Below, piece after piece: positions 16,626-23,651 of a stretch of 64,000 nucleotides of DNA; within the stretch, counting starts at the first letter, position 1; the number at the start of each line of letters is the position of its first letter. The position numbers were made by a program, and so were the translations under genes. Source of the DNA: Paeniglutamicibacter terrestris (GTDB taxonomy: Bacteria; Actinomycetota; Actinomycetes; Actinomycetales; Micrococcaceae); the NCBI RefSeq assembly GCF_012271785.1, contig NZ_JAAWVT010000006.1, positions 62,001 to 126,000 of the forward strand, in the 5' to 3' direction. Below the pieces are notes generated by a model, which saw nothing but the letters and a program-made list of their open reading frames with translations, had not been told where the DNA came from and ran no database searches.

Positions 16626-17831
16626 ATGAACAGCACTCCAGCTTTCCAACCGCTCCCACGAGTCATTGAGATTGCCTCGCTGGCCGACTTCGATAAGCAT
16701 GTGGCCACGGTCCTGGCACTGAGTGATAAGCGACTTGCCGCCTCGATGCATGGTTGGCACGTGCAGTCGGTTGACCTGCGTTCCCGCAGTGCGGTGCTGG
16801 AGAAATTACGTTCGTCGGGCTCGGTGTTCATGGGGTGCGAGATCGAAGCGAAGATTGAGCGCCGGCTACGTGGTGGCGGGGCGCTGGTTTTCCCCGAGAT
16901 ACCCGGGCTGCCCTTTGATCCCTACCGGGGTGAGTTGTATACCGGGGCCGAACTTTATGCGGGCCTGGCTGCCGGGTCCTATGAGGGTGTTGTTGACGCG
17001 AGAATTTATGCGTGGGCGGCGCACCGGCTGGGGGCAGGAGCTCACGATTCACTGAACGCGGCACTTTCCTCCACCCTGCACGATCACGCCATTGGACTGC
17101 GACTTGACTCGCAAATCCGCGATGGAGAACTCTCCCATGCCCCGCTGGTCGGGGTCATGGGCGGGCACGCGGCCGCGCGCGGCAGCACCGGATATGCGCT
17201 GGCGGCCAGGCTGGGACAGGCGCTCTCGGGGGCGGGCTTCATCGTGGCCACCGGTGGTGGCCCCGGTGCCATGGAGGCGGCGAACCTCGGGGCGTACCTA
17301 GGCGCGGGCAACCAGCAGATACTCGATGAGGCACTGGCGATACTCGCGGAGGAACCCGGTTTTGCTCCCTCGGTCACCCGTTGGGCGCGAGCAGCGGCAA
17401 GGGTCTGTGAACGGTGGCCAGATGGCTTGGCCAATCTGGGGATCCCGACCTGGTTCTACGGGCACGAGCCACCAAATATGTTTGCCACCCATATCGCTAA
17501 GTACTTCGCCAATGCCACCCGCGAAGCGGTCTTGCTGCAGAAATGTTCTGGAGGCATCATTTTCCTGCCCGGAGCCGCCGGAACCGTACAGGAAATTTTC
17601 CAAGACGCCTGTGAGAACTTCTACGGAGCCGCCGAGCGCATTAGCCCGATGGTGCTGGTCGGAGTCGAGCATTGGACCAAGACGCTGCCTGCCTACCCGC
17701 TGCTTCTGGAACTGGCCCGGGGCAGGGCGATGGAGGAGAAAGTCTTCCTCGTGGATCACCCCGACGAGGCGGTGCGCATCTTGGTGGAGCTAAATAATGG
17801 CACGATCTTCGGTGTCCGGGGGCTGGCCTAA
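16626..17831 (+). CDS. LOG-family Rossmann-fold nucleotide-binding protein
   Basis: This protein of about 401 residues belongs to the long form of the LOG (lysine decarboxylase-like) family. The glycine motif GGGPGAMEAANLGAYLGAG and the catalytic-type PGAAGTVQEIFQDACENFY stretch are both present. Related LOG proteins hydrolyse nucleoside monophosphates at the N-glycosidic bond (cytokinin-activating phosphoribohydrolases), but the function of the long bacterial form is not settled. The ATG is chosen over one 18 codons upstream because a TAGTCT -10 hexamer (about 16611) lies so close that the mRNA would start near it. It is followed by a ROK kinase gene 135 bases downstream. Confidence 0.82.
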   Translation: MNSTPAFQPLPRVIEIASLADFDKHVATVLALSDKRLAASMHGWHVQSVDLRSRSAVLEKLRSSGSVFMGCEIEAKIERRLRGGGALVFPEIPGLPFDPYRGELYTGAELYAGLAAGSYEGVVDARIYAWAAHRLGAGAHDSLNAALSSTLHDHAIGLRLDSQIRDGELSHAPLVGVMGGHAAARGSTGYALAARLGQALSGAGFIVATGGGPGAMEAANLGAYLGAGNQQILDEALAILAEEPGFAPSVTRWARAAARVCERWPDGLANLGIPTWFYGHEPPNMFATHIAKYFANATREAVLLQKCSGGIIFLPGAAGTVQEIFQDACENFYGAAERISPMVLVGVEHWTKTLPAYPLLLELARGRAMEEKVFLVDHPDEAVRILVELNNGTIFGVRGLA

Positions 17832-17966
17832 CTGCGCACACCGGCAGCAGACGACTAAGCTAGAAAGATCATTTCCGGAACTCCGCGCCGCTTTGCTCGA
17901 CCATTCTCCGCGTTGCTTCCGACCCGTTGGTGCGTTCCTCGCACCTTTAAAGACCGAAGAGAATTC

Positions 17967-18926
17967 ATGCCCGCGCAAAAACTCGCCATCGGCGTAGACA
18001 TCGGTGGAACGAAAATTGCCGCGGGATTAGTGACTCCCGAAGGGAAAGTGGTGGATCGGCTCCGCCGCCCCACCCCCGGCCACGATGCGCGCGCCGTTGA
18101 GGCCACGGTGGTAGAACTGGTGACGCTACTCGGCGAGCAGGCACCTTCCGCGGTAGTTGGCGTGGGTGCGGCCGGTTGGATGGACTCCAGCGGAAGCACC
18201 GTACTTTTCAGCCCGCATCTGGCTTGGCGCAACGAACCGTTGCGCCAGCGCCTTGAATTGGCCTTGGGCCGCAGCGTGATGTTGAGCAACGACGCTGATG
18301 CGGCGGGCTGGGCTGAACACCGCTTCGGAGCGGCTCGCGGTGAAAACGAGATGTTGTGTCTAACTCTCGGCACGGGAATCGGTGGTGCCATCGTGCTCGG
18401 TGGAAAGCTGCAGCGCGGGCGATTTGGCGTCGCCGGAGAATTTGGGCATCAAACACTGGTTCCCGGTGGACACCGGTGTGCCTGCGGAAACCGTGGATGC
18501 TGGGAACAATATGCTTCCGGCAATGCGCTGGGGCGCGAAGGACGTAGCCTCGCCGGCTCCAACTCTCCGGTGGCGCATGCGTTGCGCGCCGAGACTCATG
18601 GGGACGCCTCGGCGGTCACCGGTGAAATGGTCACGCGCTTGGCCGAGGCCGGGGATCCGGCCTGCTCCGATCTGGTGGCCGAGGCAGGTGAGTGGCTGGG
18701 GTTGGGATTGGCGAATCTGGCCGCGGTGTTGGATCCAGGAATCATGGTTATTGGCGGGGGACTAGGCTCGGCTTCGCCTTCCCTGATTGAGGCGGCCACC
18801 GTCGCCTACAAAAAGGCCCTGAGCGGGCGTGGCTACCGGCCGTACGCAAAAATTGCCCAAGCAGAATTGGGGCCCGACGCGGGCCTCGTTGGGGCCGCTG
18901 ATCTGGCCCGCCTGCCCCGCGGTTAA
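17967..18926 (+). CDS. ROK-family glucokinase-like sugar kinase
   Basis: This 319-residue cytoplasmic kinase opens with the phosphate-1 motif LAIGVDIGGTKIAAG. It has the ROK signature, the sugar-binding ESxxGH-like segment (GEFGHQTLVPGGHRCACGNRGCWEQYASG, here quoted in parts: GEFGHQTLV and CACGNRGCWEQY) and the zinc-binding CxCGxxGCxE pattern. It has no helix-turn-helix domain, so it is a catalytic ROK protein, most like glucokinase. The ATG is 18 codons inside the longest frame and fits the family start. It ends at a hairpin shared with the convergent SDR gene. Glucose as substrate is inferred. Confidence 0.85.
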   Translation: MPAQKLAIGVDIGGTKIAAGLVTPEGKVVDRLRRPTPGHDARAVEATVVELVTLLGEQAPSAVVGVGAAGWMDSSGSTVLFSPHLAWRNEPLRQRLELALGRSVMLSNDADAAGWAEHRFGAARGENEMLCLTLGTGIGGAIVLGGKLQRGRFGVAGEFGHQTLVPGGHRCACGNRGCWEQYASGNALGREGRSLAGSNSPVAHALRAETHGDASAVTGEMVTRLAEAGDPACSDLVAEAGEWLGLGLANLAAVLDPGIMVIGGGLGSASPSLIEAATVAYKKALSGRGYRPYAKIAQAELGPDAGLVGAADLARLPRG

Positions 18927-18928
18927 CC

Positions 18929-18975
18929 AACGGCACCCGATACGCGGTGGAGTCCACCGGGTATCGGGCGCCGTT
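18929..18975. terminator. Bidirectional terminator between ROK kinase and SDR genes
   Basis: A roughly 20-bp stem with two mismatches (arms about 18929-18950 and 18954-18975) lies between two convergent genes and starts three bases after the kinase stop. Confidence 0.6.
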
Positions 18976-18979
18976 CGAT

Positions 18980-19759
18980 TTATATCGGGCGAGGCGTTCC
19001 CGAGGAGGCGGTGGTTCCGCCGTCTACGGGAATAATGGCCCCGGTGATGTATCCGGCATCTGGACTCGCCAAGAACAACACGGCACGGGCAATGTCTTCC
19101 GGCGTTGCTGGCCGATCCAGGGCGAGCCGGTCCAACAGCCGTGCGGCGAACACCGGATCCTCCAACCGCTGTCGGGTCAGTTGCGTATCGGTGAAGGCCG
19201 GGGCCACGGCATTGACCCGCACCCCGTGGTCACCTAGGTCCAGGGCCAAGCTCTGGACCATGGCGTTCAGGGCTCCTTTGGTGGCGTTGTAGGCGAACTG
19301 GTTCCAATCTCCGCGGATTCCCGAAACCGAGGAAATGGCCACGATATTGCCGCGGCTTGTCTTTAACGCCGGCAGAACAGCCCTGGCCAGAATGATGAAC
19401 GCGTCAACGTTGACCGCATGCATCCGGTGCCACGCGTCATCGTCAAAAGTCTCAAGATCACTGGGCTCGCACCAGCCGGCATTACTGATGACGATATCCA
19501 GTCGGCCGAAACGTGCCAGCAGATCGGCAACTGACCGTCCGACCTCGGCACGATCGGTCACATCGCAGACCAATACCAGGGACCGGTCTTCCGGATGGTC
19601 TTGGACCGTGGTGCGCAACGAACTCGCGGTGCGACCCAGAACCACCACCGTGGCGCCCTGCTCCAAGAATCCCCGGGCGATGCTGCGACCGATGCCGGAG
19701 CCGGCTCCGGTGACGAGCACTACGCGGCCCTCGTAGGGGTAGCGGGCCCAAGCAATCAC
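18980..19759 (-). CDS. Short-chain dehydrogenase/reductase
   Basis: This 259-residue classical SDR is a cytoplasmic NAD(P)-dependent oxidoreductase. The cofactor motif is VTGAGSGIGRS (TGxxxGxG), the structural motif NAG occurs in VISNAGW, and the catalytic Ser-Tyr-Lys is seen in ISSVSG and YNATK. It overlaps the 3' end of the upstream isomerase gene by four bases (ATGA type), so the two are translationally coupled and share the promoter near 20,930. The substrate is probably a polyol or keto-sugar related to inositol catabolism, inferred from the operon and its palindromic operator. Confidence 0.88.
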   Translation of the reverse strand: MIAWARYPYEGRVVLVTGAGSGIGRSIARGFLEQGATVVVLGRTASSLRTTVQDHPEDRSLVLVCDVTDRAEVGRSVADLLARFGRLDIVISNAGWCEPSDLETFDDDAWHRMHAVNVDAFIILARAVLPALKTSRGNIVAISSVSGIRGDWNQFAYNATKGALNAMVQSLALDLGDHGVRVNAVAPAFTDTQLTRQRLEDPVFAARLLDRLALDRPATPEDIARAVLFLASPDAGYITGAIIPVDGGTTASSGTPRPI

Positions 19760-20763
19760 CGCGTTGTACCGGCCAGTGCCTCATTGGCGGCGCGCAGCAC
19801 CGTCGAGGCGACCTCGAGGCCTTCGATGCGGCCCAAGGAAACGTCTTCGTGCTCAATGTTGACCCACATGTCGGGATCGATTTCGTGCAGGGCACGTAAG
19901 AATTCCGTCCAATACGCAGCGTCGTGCCCCTTGCCGAGGGCCACGAAGTCCCAGGCGGCGTCCTTGGGCCATTCATTGGCCCATTCGTCCCCGCCAAGGT
20001 TGGTGCGCGGCTCAGAAATATCGAGTTTGCGGAAGCGGTTATCCAGCACGCCATAGATGGCGGCCGCCGGATTAATCCGAACGTCCTTGGCTGCAGCATG
20101 GAAGACCAGCGGGCCGAGATCTCGGATGACAGCCACCGGGTCCATCTGCTGCCAGAAAAGGTGGGAGGCATCAAGCTCGACACCGACGTGTGTTGCGCCG
20201 GTGCGCTCGATCAGTTCGCGAATTCCCGCGGGATTAAAGACAACATTCTGCGGGTGGAGTTCGAGTGCCACCTTCACACCGTGATCGGAGGCAAGTTTGT
20301 CGGTTTCCATCCAGAAATCGGCGGCAACACCCATTTGGTAGTCGAGGACATCCAGCGAGGCGGAGTTCCAGGCGTTGACGATCCAGTTCGGTGTGGTGGC
20401 CCCGGGCTCTCCGCCCGGTAGACCTGACATGGTGACCACTCGGTCCTGACCCAGACGTTCGGCCAGTCGGATGGAACGACGGATGTCTTCGGCATGGGCG
20501 TCACCGATAATTGGGTTCGGATGCAGGGGGTTGCCATTGCAATTTAGCCCTGCGATCGAAACACCCGTTCCCTCGAAGGTTCCCAGATATTCGTCACGGG
20601 CGGCATCGCTGGAGAGGATCTCGTCAAAATTTGGGATGTGCACCGGAGGAAGGAAGCCGCCGGAATTAATCTCGATCCCGGTCAAACCAGCCTTGCCGAC
20701 GGCTTTAAGTGCCTCCGGTAGCGAGCGGTCGTGCAGGACGGCGTTGTAGACACCGAGTTTCAT
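19756..20763 (-). CDS. Sugar phosphate isomerase/epimerase (AP-endonuclease-like TIM barrel)
   Basis: This 335-residue xylose-isomerase-like TIM barrel begins MKLGVYNAVLHDRS. Metal-binding and substrate residues of the fold are visible in GIEINSG, ALELHPQN, VGVELDASHLFWQQ, FHAAAKD and NIEHEDVSLG. Enzymes of this family in polyol islands isomerise, epimerise or dehydrate keto-sugars and inososes (IolE, IolI, IolH types). It leads a two-gene minus-strand operon with the SDR. The promoter has a LacI-type palindrome at its start site. It is clearly homologous to the pseudogene near 30.3-31.2 kb (shared CNGNPLHP-like, SGLPG and DPSHL-like blocks). The exact substrate is unknown. Confidence 0.85.
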   Translation of the reverse strand: MKLGVYNAVLHDRSLPEALKAVGKAGLTGIEINSGGFLPPVHIPNFDEILSSDAARDEYLGTFEGTGVSIAGLNCNGNPLHPNPIIGDAHAEDIRRSIRLAERLGQDRVVTMSGLPGGEPGATTPNWIVNAWNSASLDVLDYQMGVAADFWMETDKLASDHGVKVALELHPQNVVFNPAGIRELIERTGATHVGVELDASHLFWQQMDPVAVIRDLGPLVFHAAAKDVRINPAAAIYGVLDNRFRKLDISEPRTNLGGDEWANEWPKDAAWDFVALGKGHDAAYWTEFLRALHEIDPDMWVNIEHEDVSLGRIEGLEVASTVLRAANEALAGTTR

Positions 20764-20880
20764 GGCTTTCCTTACTTTCTGGAGATGGTGAGGGCGGGAG
20801 CTTCCGGCGATTCAACGCTGGATCTGTCGAAATCGGTCAACATGTTGGACCAGGGCACCCAGGCGCGGCGGCCCTAGGGA

Positions 20881-20902
20881 CATTTTGGAGCGCTCCAAAA
20901 TG
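20881..20902. promoter_or_regulatory. 22-bp palindromic operator (LacI type), core TGGAGCGCTCCA
   Basis: This is a perfect 22-bp palindrome with central CG, the hallmark of LacI-family operators. The same 12-base core occurs at 55418-55429 beside a lacI-type gene. It lies just downstream of the predicted -10 of the minus-strand isomerase operon, where a bound repressor would block initiation. Confidence 0.7.
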
Positions 20903-20907
20903 TGGCC

Positions 20908-20935
20908 TACCTAAAATATATCCACACTAGGTCAA
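20908..20935 (-). promoter_or_regulatory. Promoter of the isomerase-SDR operon
   Basis: On the minus strand, TTGACC (20930-20935) and TAGGTA (20908-20913) are separated by 16 bases. The palindrome at 20881-20902 would cover the start site. Confidence 0.5.
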
Positions 20936-21021
20936 GTTGTCCATACAAAGTTCTGAACACACCCATTTCCATGGAGAGCGACGAGGGGGAGTTGTCAGTG
21001 GCGCGCGTTATCTTGAGTCTA

Positions 21022-21050
21022 TTGACTTTGTAAGTATGTCAGGACAAACT
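21022..21050 (+). promoter_or_regulatory. Tautomerase promoter with IolR-type site in the spacer
   Basis: TTGACT (21022-21027) is separated by 17 bases from CAAACT (21045-21050). The spacer carries TGTCAGGACA (21037-21046), whose complement TGTCCTGACA fits the KGWCHTRACA motif I recall for the GntR-type IolR of Corynebacterium glutamicum. Confidence 0.55.
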
Positions 21051-21114
21051 GTTCTTAGTATCCACCGAATCGAGGTGGATTGCCCCGGCTGAATAGGAAG
21101 AGAGTGTCGGAACC

Positions 21115-21528
21115 ATGCCGATGATTCGCATTGATGTCACCGAGGGGCGCGCGCCCGAGGAGCTGGGGAAGCTCAGTAGGGCCATTCATATCGCGGTGGT
21201 GGAGGAGTATTGCATCCCGGAGGGTGATTACTTCCATGTCATCACCGAACATCCACGCGGCCAGGTTGTTGCTCTTGATGCCGGGCTTGGGTTTGAGCGC
21301 AGCGATGCGGTGGTGATGGTCCAGATCTTCACCCAGCGCGGGCGCTCCGGGGAAGCCAAGAGTGCCCTGTTTGCTGCCATCGCACGCGAGCTGCAGGGGG
21401 TTGGTGTGGCCGGGGAGGATGTCTTTATTGGCTATATGGAAAACGGTGCCGAAGATTGGTCGTTCGGATTCGGCCGCGCCCAATATTCCACCGGCGAGCT
21501 GGCCATCCCGAGCTCCCGTGAGGCTTGA
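21115..21528 (+). CDS. Tautomerase-superfamily protein
   Basis: This 137-residue protein starts MPMIRIDVTEGR. The proline after the initiator methionine is the catalytic base of the 4-oxalocrotonate tautomerase superfamily. The length corresponds to a fused double-unit member (cis-CaaD/MSAD or 'tautomerase family protein' type) rather than the 62-residue monomer. Such enzymes interconvert keto and enol forms, or hydrate unsaturated acids. The promoter has an IolR-type site, and the gene precedes iolC by 189 bases, so a role on keto-enol intermediates of inositol breakdown is plausible but unproven. Confidence 0.75.
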   Translation: MPMIRIDVTEGRAPEELGKLSRAIHIAVVEEYCIPEGDYFHVITEHPRGQVVALDAGLGFERSDAVVMVQIFTQRGRSGEAKSALFAAIARELQGVGVAGEDVFIGYMENGAEDWSFGFGRAQYSTGELAIPSSREA

Positions 21529-21581
21529 GTGAATGATGAGACTTGTGACCGAGCATCATTTCATTACTCTCGTTGTAAATA

Positions 21582-21625
21582 TGACAGTACAAACCTTTGA
21601 CAGGACAAAGTTTATGGTGCAGAGT
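21582..21625 (+). promoter_or_regulatory. iolC promoter with two IolR-like elements
   Basis: TTGACA (21597-21602) and CAGAGT (21620-21625) are 17 bases apart. TTGACAGGACA overlaps the -35, and a related TGACAGTACA lies at 21582-21591. A repressor bound here would occlude the -35 box. Confidence 0.55.
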
Positions 21626-21717
21626 ATTTCCTGTGGCTTGACTCACAATCATGAACCCCTCGAAGCTGATGCGAAACCGCACAGCCAGGAACCAGCGAAG
21701 AAAGGACGTCGATCCGC

Positions 21718-22716
21718 GTGACTCACGACGTACTCACCATCGGACGCATCAGCGTCGACGTCTACCCGAACGACATCGGAGTCCCACTCGGCGAGGTGAA
21801 CAGCTTCGGCAAGTACCTGGGCGGATCGCCCACAAACGTGGCTGTTGCCGCGGCCCGACACGGGCGCCGCACCGCAGTCATCACCCGCATCGGCGACGAC
21901 GAGTTCGGCAGCTACCTTGAGCGCGAACTAGACAAGTTCAACGTCGACCGCCGGCATGTCAGCCGCGTGCCTGGACTGCAGACTCCCGTCACCTTCTGCG
22001 CCATCATGCCGCCGGAAGATTTCCCGCTCTACTTCTACGGCCGTTTCCCCACCGCGCCCGATTGGAAGATCGCCACCGAAGAACTCGATGTAGACGCCAT
22101 CCGAAGTACACGGATTTTCTGGTCCACCGTCACCGGACTGAGCCAAGAACCCAGCGCCAGCGCCCACATCGCCGCACACGAAATAAGGTCCCGCGACACC
22201 TTGCGGCCAGACCAATTCACTGTCCTGGATCTGGATTACCGCCCCATGTTCTGGGAGTCGGAAGAGGCCGCCCGGCTGCAAGTCGCCAAGATCCTTCCCC
22301 ACGTCACCGTGGCCATCGGCAACGACAAGGAATGTGCCGTGGCCGTCGGTGAAGGCACTCCCGACGAGCAGGCTGATCGACTGTTGGCCGCTGGTGTAGA
22401 AATTGCCGTGGTCAAGCTGGGCGCCGAGGGCGTCATGGCCAAGACCCGCACCGAACGCGTGGTCTCCGCCCCGGTGCCGGTGCAGACCGTCAACGGGCTC
22501 GGGGCCGGAGATTCCTTCGGTGGAGCCTTCTGCCACGGTCTGCTCTCCGGCTGGCCCTTGGAACAAGTCCTTGACTATGCCAACGCGTCGGGCGCCATCG
22601 TCGCGTCCCGGCTGGCCTGCTCCGACGACATGCCCACTCCATCCGAGGTCAACGCATTGTTGGCCGAACGTGGCCGCACCGTACCCGGGCCAGCAACCAT
22701 CGAGGTCTCCCCATGA
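21718..22716 (+). CDS. iolC: 5-dehydro-2-deoxygluconokinase
   Basis: This 332-residue PfkB-family kinase phosphorylates 5-dehydro-2-deoxygluconate (DKG) in the cytoplasmic inositol pathway. The N-terminal signature GEVNSFGKYLGGSPTNVAVAAA is split here as FGKYLGGSPTNVA, and the catalytic GAGDSFGGAF motif has its Asp at residue 265. The GTG start follows an AAAGGA element and gives the usual family N-terminus (TIGRISVDVYP). It heads the main iol operon and overlaps the next gene by four bases. The IolC assignment rests on the sequence pattern together with adjacent iolD, iolA, iolE and iolG. Confidence 0.93.
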   Translation: MTHDVLTIGRISVDVYPNDIGVPLGEVNSFGKYLGGSPTNVAVAAARHGRRTAVITRIGDDEFGSYLERELDKFNVDRRHVSRVPGLQTPVTFCAIMPPEDFPLYFYGRFPTAPDWKIATEELDVDAIRSTRIFWSTVTGLSQEPSASAHIAAHEIRSRDTLRPDQFTVLDLDYRPMFWESEEAARLQVAKILPHVTVAIGNDKECAVAVGEGTPDEQADRLLAAGVEIAVVKLGAEGVMAKTRTERVVSAPVPVQTVNGLGAGDSFGGAFCHGLLSGWPLEQVLDYANASGAIVASRLACSDDMPTPSEVNALLAERGRTVPGPATIEVSP

Positions 22717-23636
22717 GCGCCAACCCGTCCGCCGATCGCGAAGATCCGCGCCGCTACGAACATTTGACCACCCTCCGTCTGGAAGATCCGAGCGCCGTGG
22801 CCCGTGCTGCGACCACCCGAATCCGCCACGAGGGCGCGCGCGCCGGGAAACAGAACTTCATCATCGCCGCCGACCACCCCGCACGCGGCGCGCTATCGGT
22901 TGGCAATCGCACCATGGTCATGGCAGACCGCCGCGAACTGCTGGACCGACTCCAGATTGCCTTGCAAAACCCCGCCGTTGACGGCATCTTGGCCAGCCCC
23001 GACATCCTTGATGACCTGTTGCTGCTAGGCGCACTTGATCACAAATTGGTCTTCGGTTCAATGAACCGCGGGGGGCTATCCGGCTATGTTAACGAATTTG
23101 ATGATCGTTTCACCGGGCACACGGCCCAGGCGCTGGCCAACATCGGCGCAGACGGTGGCAAGATGCTCACCCGCATCGCCTTGGGCGACCCCGCAACGGC
23201 CGTAACCCTCGAAGCCACCGCCCATGCCATCGACGAACTGGCGCAGCGCAAGCTGATCGCCATGGTTGAGCCGTTCCTTTCCGAATGGCACCAGGGCAAG
23301 GTCCGCAACGATCTGAGCCCCGATGCGGTGATCAAGTCGATCGGCATCGCGTCCGGACTCGGCGGCACCAGCGCCTACACCTGGATGAAACTTCCGGTGG
23401 TGCCCGAGATGGAACGAGTCATGGCAGCCACCACGTTGCCCACCGTATTACTCGGTGGAGACCCAGCAGGATCCCCGGATGAAGTCTTCGCATCCTGGCA
23501 AGCGGCATTGGCCCTACCCGGGGTCCAAGGACTCACCGTCGGTCGCACCCTGCTTTATCCGCAGGACGGCGACGTCGCCGCAGCGGTAGCCACCGCAGCC
23601 TCCCTGCTTAACCCCGCCAACATCCCCGCCGAATAG
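22713..23636 (+). CDS. Cgl0159-type (beta/alpha)8 aldolase, likely IolJ functional replacement
   Basis: This 307-residue protein matches the Cgl0159 family of (beta/alpha)8-barrel proteins found in actinobacterial iol clusters. FIIAADHPARGALSVGNR, LASPDILDDLLLLG and KLPVVPEMERVM are recognisable family blocks; the lysine of WMKLPVV or GKMLTRI may form the Schiff base of a class I (DhnA-like) aldolase. No class II IolJ occurs in the window, so this protein most likely cleaves DKG-phosphate to malonate semialdehyde and dihydroxyacetone phosphate. Translation is coupled to iolC by an ATGA overlap. The activity is inferred from context. Confidence 0.82.
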   Translation: MSANPSADREDPRRYEHLTTLRLEDPSAVARAATTRIRHEGARAGKQNFIIAADHPARGALSVGNRTMVMADRRELLDRLQIALQNPAVDGILASPDILDDLLLLGALDHKLVFGSMNRGGLSGYVNEFDDRFTGHTAQALANIGADGGKMLTRIALGDPATAVTLEATAHAIDELAQRKLIAMVEPFLSEWHQGKVRNDLSPDAVIKSIGIASGLGGTSAYTWMKLPVVPEMERVMAATTLPTVLLGGDPAGSPDEVFASWQAALALPGVQGLTVGRTLLYPQDGDVAAAVATAASLLNPANIPAE

Positions 23637-23651
23637 GAGCACCGCAGAGTA

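Larger units (their letters stand above)
20764..21114. other. Divergent regulatory region
   Basis: No gene is present in these 351 bases. The region carries the minus-strand promoter and LacI-type palindrome of the isomerase-SDR operon and the plus-strand promoter of the tautomerase gene with an IolR-type site. A partial motif TTGTCCATACAA (20937-20948) lies between them. Confidence 0.7.

Noticed and set aside
20937-20948. TTGTCCATACAA as another IolR-type site
   Set aside because: It differs from the consensus at two core positions and is not positioned over a clear -10 or -35, so I did not count it among the sites.
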